64,000 nt of DNA from Occultella gossypii (GTDB lineage Bacteria; Actinomycetota; Actinomycetes; Actinomycetales; Beutenbergiaceae). Positions 1-7,954 of this stretch are shown here, one piece after another. Below the pieces are notes generated by a model. The model saw only the letters and a program-made list of their open reading frames with translations, did no database searches and had not been told where the DNA came from. Numbering within the stretch: the stretch's first letter is position 1; each line of letters starts with the position of its first letter. Location: positions 124,001-188,000 of the forward strand of contig NZ_JAGSHT010000021.1 in the NCBI RefSeq assembly GCF_019947135.1, read 5' to 3'. The position numbers were made by a program, and so were the translations under genes.

Positions 1-330
1 CAGGTCCAGGTCGTCGACGGTGCGCGGCTCGCCCGTACTCACGCCGAGCAGTCGCACGTCCACGTCCTGGAACGTCATGTCCTGATAGGTGGCCGAGGCG
101 GCGGTGAACCGCACGTCCTCGAGCCGGCCCGCCAGGACCTGCGGCAGGAACAGGAAGCCGCCGATCTCCACCTCGATGTCACCGGAGAGCTCCGGCACCG
201 ACGTGGTGATCTCCTCCTCGAGCTGCGCCTCGGTCTGCGCCACCAGGTACCGGTCGACGCCGAACGCGACGCCGAGCAGCACGACCAGCAGCACCAGGGT
301 GCCGAGCAGGATCTTCCATCCGCGGGACAT
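1..330 (-). CDS. DUF2993 (LmeA-like) lipid-binding envelope protein, partial
   Basis: The 110 visible residues start with a single hydrophobic anchor (about residues 5-24) and continue into an extracytoplasmic region rich in acidic residues and beta-type alternation, with motifs such as EEEITTSVPEL, VEIGGFLF and LEDVRFTA. This is the usual opening of DUF2993 proteins, the family of mycobacterial LmeA, which binds phosphoinositides and supports cell-envelope lipoglycan maturation. The ATG at 328-330 is the first start after the membrane segment. The C-terminal part lies beyond the left window edge. The downstream neighbour on the same strand is a dienelactone hydrolase 18 bp away, with no obvious functional link. 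Family assignment is by recognition of pattern only; the exact ligand is unknown. Confidence 0.75.
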   Translation of the reverse strand, partial: MSRGWKILLGTLVLLVVLLGVAFGVDRYLVAQTEAQLEEEITTSVPELSGDIEVEIGGFLFLPQVLAGRLEDVRFTAASATYQDMTFQDVDVRLLGVSTGEPRTVDDLDL

Positions 331-348
331 GGTGCCCACGGTAGGCGA

Positions 349-1068
349 TCAACCCTGGGAGGCGCCGAGGTGTTCGTCGAGGAACGCGAGGGTGAGCGGC
401 CACGCGGCGGCGGAGGCCCCCGCGTGGTGGAAGGCCGGGTTCGGGTTGTCGAACGCGTGACCGGCGCCCTCGTGCAGGTGGAACTCGGCACGGTCGTTGT
501 CCGCGGTGACGGCGGCGCGGATCTTCTCGACCACGTCGAGCGGGATGTAGGCGTCCTCGGTCCCGAAGTGGTGCAGGCTCGGGTTGCCGACCGCCTGCGC
601 CAGATCGAGCAGGTTCGGCAGCGCGGAGCCGTAGTAGGAGACGAGCGCGTCGACGGGCTCCAGGGCGGCCACGTTGAACGCGAGCCCGCCGCCGTAGCAG
701 AAACCGATCACGCCGACGCCGCCGCTCACCTCCGGAGCCGCGCGCAACGCCGTCAGGGTCGTGCGGGCCTCGGCGAGGGCGTCCGCCCACGGCAGTTGCT
801 GGGCGAGCGCCATGCCCTTGCCGAGCTGGTCCGGGTCATCGTCGTCCACCTCGCCGGCGTCCAGGCGCCAGTACAGCTGCGGCGCGTACACGACGTACCC
901 GGCCCGCGCCAGGTCCGCTGCGCGGTCCCGGATGTATTCGCTGACGCCGAAGATCTCCTGCAGCAGGAGCAGGCCGGGGCCGATGCCCGACGGCGGCAGC
1001 CACCTGTGCACAGGCAGGTCACCGGAGCCCGTGGGTACGGTGCGGACCTCATGGGTCGGGTCGGTCAT
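349..1068 (-). CDS. dienelactone hydrolase family protein
   Basis: This 239-residue protein has the length and fold signature of cytosolic dienelactone hydrolase (DLH) family alpha/beta hydrolases. A nucleophile elbow GFCYGGG places the catalytic cysteine at residue 124. An aspartate in GTEDAYIP (D172) and a histidine in GAGHAFDN (H204) complete the Cys-Asp-His triad. The early motif LLLLQEIFGV supplies the oxyanion and substrate glutamate. DLH hydrolyses lactone or ester bonds in chlorocatechol-type degradation, but most genomic homologues have unassigned substrates. A longer reading frame runs upstream to 1197. I chose the ATG at 1068 because protein similarity starts there and the upstream part is the duplicated intergenic sequence. 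It is divergent from the membrane protein at 1164. Confidence 0.85.
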   Translation of the reverse strand: MTDPTHEVRTVPTGSGDLPVHRWLPPSGIGPGLLLLQEIFGVSEYIRDRAADLARAGYVVYAPQLYWRLDAGEVDDDDPDQLGKGMALAQQLPWADALAEARTTLTALRAAPEVSGGVGVIGFCYGGGLAFNVAALEPVDALVSYYGSALPNLLDLAQAVGNPSLHHFGTEDAYIPLDVVEKIRAAVTADNDRAEFHLHEGAGHAFDNPNPAFHHAGASAAAWPLTLAFLDEHLGASQG

Positions 1069-1163
1069 GACGGTCACGGTAGCGGTACCGACCCTCGGGT
1101 GGGGGAGGGACATCCCCGGCCCGGGGGATGTGCGCCGCGACGCGGCTCGCGAGCGTGTTTCGC
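1043..1163. repeat. duplicated promoter segment, copy A
   Basis: This intergenic stretch, including the first codons of the dienelactone hydrolase gene, recurs in diverged form at 1661-1775. Shared blocks include GGTCGGTC, GTCACGG, a GGGGGAG run and the terminal TCGCGAGCGTG just before the start codon of the rightward gene. Copy A contains a perfect inverted repeat, ACATCCCC and GGGGATGT separated by six bases, a plausible operator. Confidence 0.6.
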
Positions 1164-1688
1164 ATGACCACCCGGATTCTTCAGACGACCCACGCACCGC
1201 CGGCCGTTCGGTGGGCCGCCCGGATCGGTATCGCCTCGCTGCTGCCCTACGCGCTCATCAAGACCTACTGGGCCATGGGCGGTCGAGCCGGACTGAGGGA
1301 TGGCTTCGATTTGGCCACGGAGTTCCGGCGCAACGGTGCGCCCGAGGCGATCATCTGGCTGGAGCGGCACGGCATCGACTTCACCGCCATCCTCGCTCTC
1401 GTGGGATCGGTCCTGCTGGTCGCACTGATCCGGCCCTGGGGGATGCGGCTGCCGCGATGGATGGTGCTCGGGCCGGCTTGGGCGGGCGCGGCGTTCCTCG
1501 TCCCGTACGGCACCCTGACGGCGGTCGTCGCACTCGCCGGCTCGAACGATGACCGAACCGCCGCCACCACCGGCTGGCTCACGGCAGCAGCCGTCGCCGC
1601 CTTCTGTGGGATCGGAAGCGCGCTCGCCATCTGCGCGCGGTCATATCAGCGGCGTTCGGCACCGCGACATGACTCGGGTCGGTCGTGA
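1164..1688 (+). CDS. small integral membrane protein, unknown function
   Basis: The 174-residue product has four likely membrane segments: about residues 18-37, 62-82, 93-115 and 127-150. It has no catalytic motif that I recognise. It is followed after the duplicated promoter segment by another small four-helix membrane protein with the same general plan, a short basic N terminus then hydrophobic helices. The two may be diverged products of one duplication. The ATG at 1164 sits directly after copy A of the duplicated region, at the same relative position as the start at 1776 after copy B, which supports the start choice over the in-frame one at 1128. There is no strong ribosome binding site; the gene may be leaderless or weakly translated. 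Confidence 0.6.
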   Translation: MTTRILQTTHAPPAVRWAARIGIASLLPYALIKTYWAMGGRAGLRDGFDLATEFRRNGAPEAIIWLERHGIDFTAILALVGSVLLVALIRPWGMRLPRWMVLGPAWAGAAFLVPYGTLTAVVALAGSNDDRTAATTGWLTAAAVAAFCGIGSALAICARSYQRRSAPRHDSGRS

Positions 1689-1775
1689 CCGTCACGGCAG
1701 TGGTCCCCCGCGCGGGGGAGAGGTGTCCCCGCACCGGGGGGTGCGCACCGCACCGCGGTTCGCGAGCGTGGTGGC
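1661..1775. repeat. duplicated promoter segment, copy B
   Basis: This is the diverged copy of 1043-1163. On the minus strand it still encodes a fragment, VTVTTDPSHV, matching the N terminus region VTVMTDPTHEV of the dienelactone hydrolase, but without an ATG and without the rest of the gene. The segment therefore looks like a duplication that carried the 5-prime end of that gene along. Confidence 0.6.
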
Positions 1776-2243
1776 ATGAACCTGCAGACCCCTCAGAGAT
1801 CACGGGCACCACAGGCCCTTCGGACCACCCGGACGGCACGCCGGCTCACTGTCTTCGCCGGCTGGGCCATGGTCGCGATCGCGGTGCTCCACACCCTCGC
1901 CATCGCCGTGCACCCGTACTGGGCCGAGTGGTTCGCCGGCGGGCTCCGGGGGTCGGACCCCGACCCCCTCTCGCTGGCCACGTTCTGGGCCCTACCCGGT
2001 GGCTTCGTGCCGGTGCTGGCTCTGCTCGGGCTGCTCACCGTCCGGCTGGGACGGCGCGGCGAGCGACTGCCCGGCTACGTCGGCTGGGTGCTGCTGGCCT
2101 GGGTCGTGACCGCCATCGCCCTGATCGGTCCGAGCGGCTTCCTCTTCGGGATCGTCCCGGCGGTCGCGCTCATCGCGTCCTCCGTGCTCGGTCGCCGCGA
2201 CCGCGTGCCGGACCACCACGCCCAGGTGGCGGCGCTCCGATAA
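1776..2243 (+). CDS. DUF6463-like small membrane protein
   Basis: The 155-residue product has a basic N terminus (residues 1-24) and four hydrophobic helices at roughly 26-45, 67-89, 101-120 and 122-140. The WFAGGLRG and ATFWALPGGF segments between helices 1 and 2 resemble the DUF6463 family of actinobacterial membrane proteins, whose function is unknown. It follows the other small membrane gene and is preceded by the second copy of the duplicated promoter segment, so both genes may answer to the same regulator. The start at 1776 directly follows that copy. Downstream lies the Erm-like methylase, in the same direction but 69 bp away. Confidence 0.6.
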   Translation: MNLQTPQRSRAPQALRTTRTARRLTVFAGWAMVAIAVLHTLAIAVHPYWAEWFAGGLRGSDPDPLSLATFWALPGGFVPVLALLGLLTVRLGRRGERLPGYVGWVLLAWVVTAIALIGPSGFLFGIVPAVALIASSVLGRRDRVPDHHAQVAALR

Positions 2244-2312
2244 TCCGTTGTCCGCACCCGCCGGCGGAACCTACCGTGGCGGCCATGGGCAACTACTTCA
2301 TGATGGTGCGTC

Positions 2313-2879
2313 GTGTCCGGGAACGGGCAACGACGATGGGGCTGGCACCGACTCCGCAAGACCTGGGCTGAACGGATCCTCGACGGCATCGCCGTCCTCG
2401 ACACCGACCTCGTCCTGGACCTCGGGTCGGGGACCGGTGCGCTGACGCTGCCGATAGCGGCACGCGGGGCCCGGGTGATCGCCGTCGAACTGCATGCCGG
2501 CCGCGTGAACCGGCTCCGCGACGCCGTCGCCGGTCATGACCGGGTGACGGTGGTGGAGGGTGACATGCTGGAGGTGCCGCTGCCCCACCGTCCGTTCCGA
2601 GTGGTGGCGAACCCGCCATATGCGGCCGCCGCCGCGTTGGTGCGGCGGCTCACCGAGCGCGACTCGGCACTGCGGCGGGCGGACCTCGTGGTGCCCCGGT
2701 GGATGGCGAACCGGTACGCGGCCGCCCCGCCGCGCGGGTTCACCGCCGAGATCGGCGCCCACGTGCCGGCTCGGGCGTTCGACCCGCCACCGCGGGACGA
2801 CAGCGCCGTGCTGGTGCTACGCCGGGTCAGGTCGCCGCGCCGACGCCGCGGATCGCGGCGCCGTCCCGCGCCGCGCTGA
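2313..2879 (+). CDS. short Erm(37)-like 23S rRNA adenine N6-methyltransferase
   Basis: This 188-residue protein has the SAM-binding motif DLGSGTGALTL (residues 36-46), the acidic end of strand 2 (VEL, E59), a GD motif at 83-84 and the adenine-binding NPPY motif at 100-103. Together these define the KsgA/Erm family. It begins with RRWGWHRL and ends soon after the catalytic domain in a basic tail. It therefore lacks most of the C-terminal rRNA-binding domain of classical Erm proteins (about 245-290 residues). That is the architecture of mycobacterial Erm(37), about 180 residues, which methylates A2058 and neighbouring adenines and confers intrinsic macrolide resistance. The start is a GTG; a TGA at 2301 excludes further extension. 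No leader peptide or attenuator is evident. Resistance is an inference. Confidence 0.75.
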   Translation: MSGNGQRRWGWHRLRKTWAERILDGIAVLDTDLVLDLGSGTGALTLPIAARGARVIAVELHAGRVNRLRDAVAGHDRVTVVEGDMLEVPLPHRPFRVVANPPYAAAAALVRRLTERDSALRRADLVVPRWMANRYAAAPPRGFTAEIGAHVPARAFDPPPRDDSAVLVLRRVRSPRRRRGSRRRPAPR

Positions 2880-2885
2880 CCGGTG

Positions 2886-4265
2886 TCAGTGTGCGCCGAT
2901 CACGCAGACGTCCGCCTCCGGGACCTCGGTGCCGGCCGAACGGGCGGTGAGAATCAGCCGCACCTGGGGTTCCGCACCCGGGATCAGGGAGGCTCTGGTG
3001 ATCGCTGAGCTGGTCGGGATGCGCTGCTCGGCGGTCCAGGTTCGCCCGGATCGGAGGAGGTACGTCTGCACCCCGACGGGCTGGTCCCGCGGCACCATGT
3101 AGAGGCGCGTGATCGCCGGGTTGACCTGTTCGAGTTCGAGCAGCCCCAGGTCGCGTCCCAACTCGTGGACCGACCAGTCGCCACCGGACCAGACCGCCGA
3201 GTTGATGACCTTCGTGTCCGCGTCCTGGGTGTTGAACACCAGCAACGGGCGACCCGCCACTTCGCCGACCACGTGCGTGTAGCCGATGTCCCGGCTCAGA
3301 GGCTTGGCGCGCTCGAGTTCGGAGTGCACCGCCTTGGTGGCCGCCTCCATCGTCTCCCCGTCGATCCAGGTGCCGAGATCGGTCCCGGCGGCGTTGTAGA
3401 AGTGCTCGTCGTCCGGGTGGAATGCCGCGTAGTAGAGGTTGCGGTGGTACCGGTCGTGCTCGTGGACCTCGGGCCCACCGCCGGCGAGCGTCCACACCAG
3501 GTGGAAGCGTTCCGGTGACCGCCCATGCGCTGACGTGTGCCGGACCTGACCGAGGTAGACCTCGTTCAGATTGTCAGCACGTCCGGCGGATCCGATCGCC
3601 CAGGGAGCGTCCGGAGCGCCCCGAACCCAGGTGCGCCCGTTGTCGCGGGAGACCAGGTACAGAACCGGTCGATCATCGGTGAAGGCCTCCTCATCGACGA
3701 ACTGGGAGGTCTGGCGGTAGAAGAGGTAGATGTCGCCGAAGTCGGACTTGACCGGCATCGGGTAGCTCGAGAAGGCCGCAAGCGGGATCTCGGCGTCGGT
3801 CCACGGCCCATCGACGCTGTGCGGGCTGGATCTGGCAACGCGCTGGGTGGAGTTGTGCGCGCCGTGGAAGACCAGCAGCGCGCCGTCGTCGGCCTGGACC
3901 ATGGCCGGATAATTGTGCGCGTCGGGGAACGGCGACGTACCCACGCGGCGTGGGGCCGACCAGAGCCCGGTGACGTGGGAGTACGCGGCCACGTACGGGT
4001 GTGACGCCGCTCCGATCCAGCTGATGAACGTCTGCTGCGACCGGGGATCGTAGACGCCGCCGGCCATCGGTCGCCGGTCGGACTTGGTCGCGGCCGACGG
4101 GGCCACCACACGCGCGTCCAGTCGCTCGTGCGGCGTGGTTGCGCGGGCGGCCGGCCGCGACGGTGCGCCGAACGCGGGCGCCGCGAACCGCCCAGGCAGG
4201 GCAGCGGCTGCCGTGGCGCCGCTGCCGATGGCGAGGAACTGTCGTCGAGAGATCGGAAATGCCAT
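2886..4265 (-). CDS. Tat-exported BNR_4 protein, candidate polysaccharide lyase
   Basis: The 459-residue protein begins with a Tat signal (SRRQFLAIGSG, residues 6-16, then an Ala-rich h-region), so it is exported. The mature part has beta-propeller features (repeated W and DG motifs, VSRDNGRTW) of the BNR_4 group, which includes ulvan lyases of PL24 and PL25. Two histidines 20 residues apart (H117 in PDAHNYP and H137 in GAHNST) followed by YLFYRQ (Y180, Y183, R184) resemble the catalytic layout I recall for those lyases. It is the last gene of the transport operon, 59 bp after the binding protein. The long frame upstream to 4856 is spurious; the ATG at 4265 precedes the Tat motif. The substrate is unproved; sialidase-like or other glycan binding remains possible. 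Confidence 0.7.
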   Translation of the reverse strand: MAFPISRRQFLAIGSGATAAAALPGRFAAPAFGAPSRPAARATTPHERLDARVVAPSAATKSDRRPMAGGVYDPRSQQTFISWIGAASHPYVAAYSHVTGLWSAPRRVGTSPFPDAHNYPAMVQADDGALLVFHGAHNSTQRVARSSPHSVDGPWTDAEIPLAAFSSYPMPVKSDFGDIYLFYRQTSQFVDEEAFTDDRPVLYLVSRDNGRTWVRGAPDAPWAIGSAGRADNLNEVYLGQVRHTSAHGRSPERFHLVWTLAGGGPEVHEHDRYHRNLYYAAFHPDDEHFYNAAGTDLGTWIDGETMEAATKAVHSELERAKPLSRDIGYTHVVGEVAGRPLLVFNTQDADTKVINSAVWSGGDWSVHELGRDLGLLELEQVNPAITRLYMVPRDQPVGVQTYLLRSGRTWTAEQRIPTSSAITRASLIPGAEPQVRLILTARSAGTEVPEADVCVIGAH

Positions 4266-4324
4266 GACGTGTCCTTTCACGAAGGGAGCCCGGAGGGCCG
4301 GCCCGGCAGGCCCTCCGGCAGGCG

Positions 4325-5968
4325 TCACTGCTGGGCGGCGTAGGCCTCCTCGTACTCGGCGCGGATGTCGTCCCCGCCACCGGATCGCCAGGACGCGACC
4401 GTGTCGTCCCACGAGTCCACCGGTTCGCGGCCGAGCAGGATCCCGTTGCGGGCGTCGTTGAGCATCGTCGACAGCTGTCCGCCGACGCGGCCCTGGCTCT
4501 CCGAGTACAGGCCCCAGGACGCGGTCAGCGAGCTCGCCGGCACCGCGACGGCCTGGTGGTCGTACACCGCCTGGGCGACGTCGGGCATGCCGGGGAAGTA
4601 CGTCTCCTTCGGTGCATCGACGAGGTACTCCACCGGGAACGCGCCGTTCGCGGTATAGGCCAGACCGTCCTGGTTCAGCACCGGCTCGGTCCCGTCCAAC
4701 TCGAACGTCACCCCCTCGATGCCGTAGCTGCGGAAGAGGTGCTCCTCGGTGCCGAAGGGGGCGGCCAGCCAGTCCAGCACCTTCAGCAGCATCCTGATCC
4801 GGTCCGGGTCGGCCTGCGCGAGCGACGTGAACGAGTTGTTCGGCATCCCCTGCCACATCGGGGCCGGCTCACCGTCTGGACCGGGCGCGACCTGGAGGCC
4901 GAGTCGGTAGGCGTCACCGATGGTGTTCCGCGCGAAGAACCCGGCCACGGCCGTGTAGGTGTCCTCGATCACGGCGGCCGAGCCCTGGCTGAACCAGGCC
5001 TTGGCGTCGGCGTTCGCACCGCCCACGCCGTCCGGGTGGACCAGACCCTCTTCGACCAGCTTCCGGCCGAACTCCAGGGCATCCTTCTGCTCGGGGACCT
5101 CGAGCGCGTGGGTGAACGATCCGCTGGCGTCCACCATCCACTCGTTCTGGATGCCGAGCATGGCCTGGAGGACCACGAACGGCACCTCGGTGAGGGCCCA
5201 CACATTGGCCTGGGTGTCGGTCATGTCGCGGCACAGCTGCAGGAACTCGTCGAGGCTGCCGAACGAGGGATCCACGCCGCGGGCCTCGAACAGGTCGTCC
5301 CGGGTGAAGATGATCTGGGACCCGGTGATGCCTCGCTGCACGGGCAGCCCGTAGAGCCTGCCGTTGTACACGGTGCCCCGCCAGGAGTCGGTGGGCAGGT
5401 TCGCCAGGAACGGGTAGTCGGCGATCGCATCCCCGGCGAGGAACTCGGTGAGGTCCTGGCACTTGGCCTCGAGGAACTGCGGTAGCTGGGACAGCGAATC
5501 GTCCACGTTGAAGATGTCGCCCAGGTTGTCGCCCGCCACCGCTGTCGCGAACCGCTGCGGGTAGTCGGCTCCGGGGGTGATGGACAGCTGCAGTTCGGAG
5601 CCGACCCGCTCGTTCAGTTCGGCCCAGTAGGGGTTGCGGTCGGCTGTGGGCGGGATCGGGGCGAACGTGCCCATCGATGCCGAGATCGGGCTGCCGTCGC
5701 CCGGCTTCTCGGTGGTGGCCGGCTGCGGGTCGGCCGGGTAGGCGAAGAACACGTTCGGGATGCCGCCCTCGCCCGTGATGTCGGGCTGGACGCCCTGGTA
5801 CGGGATGTAGCTCGGCAACACCGAGGCGGCTGCGGACGCAGCTGCCGAAGGGTCGTCACCGCCACTCGATGAACCTGAGCAGCTTGCCAGGACCGGGGCG
5901 GCCGCGAGCGCGGCCAGTCCTCCGAGGCCGCCACGTAGGACGGTGCGACGAGAGATGGAACTGCTCAT
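4325..5968 (-). CDS. ABC transporter carbohydrate-binding lipoprotein (LplA-like)
   Basis: The 547-residue protein has an N-terminal Tat motif, SRRTVLRG, and a lipobox LASC (cysteine near residue 30). It should be exported folded and lipid-anchored. Its large size and features such as DDLFEARGVDPSF and PMWQGMPNNSF are typical of the family 1 solute-binding proteins partnered with LplB/LplC-type permeases, which import oligosaccharides, often uronate-containing ones. Both permease genes lie just upstream (50 bp gap) and the candidate lyase lies downstream. A good ribosome binding site, GAAAGGAA, sits nine bases before the ATG. No ATP-binding subunit is in the operon, as usual for such systems, which share a common MsiK-type ATPase elsewhere. 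Confidence 0.88.
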   Translation of the reverse strand: MSSSISRRTVLRGGLGGLAALAAAPVLASCSGSSSGGDDPSAAASAAASVLPSYIPYQGVQPDITGEGGIPNVFFAYPADPQPATTEKPGDGSPISASMGTFAPIPPTADRNPYWAELNERVGSELQLSITPGADYPQRFATAVAGDNLGDIFNVDDSLSQLPQFLEAKCQDLTEFLAGDAIADYPFLANLPTDSWRGTVYNGRLYGLPVQRGITGSQIIFTRDDLFEARGVDPSFGSLDEFLQLCRDMTDTQANVWALTEVPFVVLQAMLGIQNEWMVDASGSFTHALEVPEQKDALEFGRKLVEEGLVHPDGVGGANADAKAWFSQGSAAVIEDTYTAVAGFFARNTIGDAYRLGLQVAPGPDGEPAPMWQGMPNNSFTSLAQADPDRIRMLLKVLDWLAAPFGTEEHLFRSYGIEGVTFELDGTEPVLNQDGLAYTANGAFPVEYLVDAPKETYFPGMPDVAQAVYDHQAVAVPASSLTASWGLYSESQGRVGGQLSTMLNDARNGILLGREPVDSWDDTVASWRSGGGDDIRAEYEEAYAAQQ

Positions 5969-6018
5969 GGTGCATTCCTTTCGTTTCCGGGGGGTCGGGC
6001 CGTCGTTGCACCGGGCAG

Positions 6019-6906
6019 TCAGCCTTTGACTGCTCCGGTGAGGACGCCCTTGGCGAAGTGCTTCTGGAGGAACGGGTAGACGATCAGGATCGGGACGATC
6101 GTGACGACGAGGATGGCCATCTGGACCGAGGCCTGGGGCGGCACCACGTCAACCGTGGCGCCGAGGTCGGAAGCCCCGAGTTCGGCGTTGTTCACGACGT
6201 AGGTCCGTAGGACGAGCTGCAGTGGCCACTTGCTGGAGTCGTTCATGTACAGGAGCGCGTTGAAGAACGCGTTCCAGTACCCGACGGCGTAGAACAGGCC
6301 GATCACGGCGAGGACGGCCTTGGACAGCGGGAGCATGATCCGGGTGAAGATCGTCAGGTGTCCGGCACCGTCGATCCGGGCGGAGTCCGTCAGCTCGGCC
6401 GGGACCCCCATGAAGAAGGCCCGCAGCACGATCACGTTGAAGCCGCTCAGGGCAGTCGGCAGGATCAGCGCCCAGTAGCTGTCCAGGAGCCCGAACTCCT
6501 TGACCACCAGGTAGTTCGGGATCATCCCGGGAGAGAACAGCAGGGTCAGCAGGACGAGCATCAGCATCGGCTTCTGCCCGAACGAGCCGTGCCGGGAGAG
6601 GGCGTAGGCGAGCATGGTCGAGGCGACCAGGCTCACCGCGGTGCCGACCAGGGTGATCCCGATGCTGACGAGCATCGCCTGCGACACGACTCCGCCGGCG
6701 AAGATCGACCGATAGGCGTCCAGGGTGACGCTCGAGGGCAGCAGGACGAACCCGCCCGCCGCGTTGACCTGTTCGCGGCTCGCCACGCTCGTGGACAGGA
6801 TGCCGACGAACGGGATGATCACGAGGGCGCAGATCACCGTCAGGGCGATGCCCTTCAGGACGCGCGCCGGCATCGGCGGGGCATCCAGGCGACGTGTTGC
6901 GCTCAT
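6019..6906 (-). CDS. ABC carbohydrate permease, LplC-type
   Basis: This 295-residue protein has six likely transmembrane helices and the inner-membrane permease EAA-loop motif (ELTDSARIDGAGHLTIF, about residues 188-204), which docks the ATPase. It belongs to the CUT1-type MalG/LplC class. Its ATG at 6906 overlaps the stop codon of the LplB-type permease gene by four bases, indicating translational coupling. The longer frame to 7017 is only the shadow of that upstream gene. It works with the 333-residue permease and the lipoprotein at 4325-5968 to move an oligosaccharide, presumably a product of the secreted lyase, into the cell. Confidence 0.88.
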   Translation of the reverse strand: MSATRRLDAPPMPARVLKGIALTVICALVIIPFVGILSTSVASREQVNAAGGFVLLPSSVTLDAYRSIFAGGVVSQAMLVSIGITLVGTAVSLVASTMLAYALSRHGSFGQKPMLMLVLLTLLFSPGMIPNYLVVKEFGLLDSYWALILPTALSGFNVIVLRAFFMGVPAELTDSARIDGAGHLTIFTRIMLPLSKAVLAVIGLFYAVGYWNAFFNALLYMNDSSKWPLQLVLRTYVVNNAELGASDLGATVDVVPPQASVQMAILVVTIVPILIVYPFLQKHFAKGVLTGAVKG

Positions 6907-7904
6907 GACTTGTACACCCCTGCCTCGCCGAAGATGTGGGCCACCTTGTTGGCGCCGAGCACGAGGAGCACGCCCACCAGCCCCTTGACGAGGCCGACCG
7001 CGGCCGACACGCCCCACTGGCCACCGACGATCCCGTTGTTGTAGACGTAGGTGTCCAGGACCTCGCTCGCTGCGAGCCCGACGGCCTGCTGCTGCAGGAT
7101 GATCTGCTCGAAACCGACGGTCAGCGAGTCACCGAGGCGCAGGATCAGCAGCAGGATGATGAGGCCGCGGATGCCGGGCAGTGTCACGTGCCAGAGTTGT
7201 CGGGTCCGGGAGGCGCCGTCGACGCTGGCCGCTTCGTAGAGCGAGGAGTCGATCTGCGAGAGGGCGGCCAGGAACAGGATCGTCGCCCATCCGGTGTCCT
7301 TCCAGATGACCTGGGTGGTCAGCAGTCCCACGAACAGGTCGGAGTTGCCCATCAGCGAGATGGGGTCCAGGCCGTGTGCGCGCAGGGTGTTGTTGAGCAG
7401 CCCGCTGCCGCCGACCATCTGCTGGAAGACCGCGACGACGATCACCCAGGACAGGAAGTGCGGCATGTAGAGGATCGACTGCACCACCCGCTTCACGCGC
7501 TCGGAGAGGAGGCTGTTCAGGAGCAATGCCAGCGCGATCGGAGCGGGGAAGACGAACAGCACCTGCACCAGGGTCAGGACCAACGTGTTCCGCAGCGCAC
7601 GCAGGAACGCCGGATCGCCGTTGAAGATGATCTCGAAGTTCTGCCAGCCCACCCAGGGACTCGACCCGAACGGCAGGAACGGGACGTAGTCCTGGAACGC
7701 GATGACGTTCCCGACCAGTGGCAGGTAGTGGAACCCGAGGACGAGGGCCAGGCCGGGCAGCGCCATCAGGATCAGGGCACGGTCGCGATGGAAGCGGTGA
7801 TGCCAGCGGGTGCTGCGCCGTGGTGACCGGCTCGGGGACGGCTCAGGGCCGGCCGGGCCGTTGCGATCGCGTGCCGGCACGGGTCTTGTCACGGTGTGAC
7901 TCAC
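6903..7904 (-). CDS. ABC carbohydrate permease, LplB-type
   Basis: The 333-residue protein has a long basic cytoplasmic N terminus (about 45 residues) followed by six hydrophobic segments. An EAA-like motif, YEAASVDGASRTRQL, occurs in the second half. This is the MalF/LplB-type partner of the LplC permease downstream. I chose the GTG at 7904 because a near-ideal ribosome binding site, AAAGGAGGAG, ends three bases upstream; the much longer frame to 8156 only reflects overlap with the epimerase gene. It is separated from the upstream enzyme gene by 50 bp, the largest gap of the enzyme half of the operon. That strong Shine-Dalgarno may serve to keep transporter levels high. Confidence 0.87.
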   Translation of the reverse strand: MSHTVTRPVPARDRNGPAGPEPSPSRSPRRSTRWHHRFHRDRALILMALPGLALVLGFHYLPLVGNVIAFQDYVPFLPFGSSPWVGWQNFEIIFNGDPAFLRALRNTLVLTLVQVLFVFPAPIALALLLNSLLSERVKRVVQSILYMPHFLSWVIVVAVFQQMVGGSGLLNNTLRAHGLDPISLMGNSDLFVGLLTTQVIWKDTGWATILFLAALSQIDSSLYEAASVDGASRTRQLWHVTLPGIRGLIILLLILRLGDSLTVGFEQIILQQQAVGLAASEVLDTYVYNNGIVGGQWGVSAAVGLVKGLVGVLLVLGANKVAHIFGEAGVYKS

Positions 7905-7954
7905 GCTCTCCTCCTTTGGATGCGGGTCGACGAATGGGTGGGAGGCGCCGCCGG

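Noticed and set aside
2285-2371. Upstream ATG at 2285 as an alternative start of the Erm-like methylase
   Set aside because: It is in another frame and a TGA at 2301 blocks any in-frame extension; the GTG at 2313 is the only consistent start.
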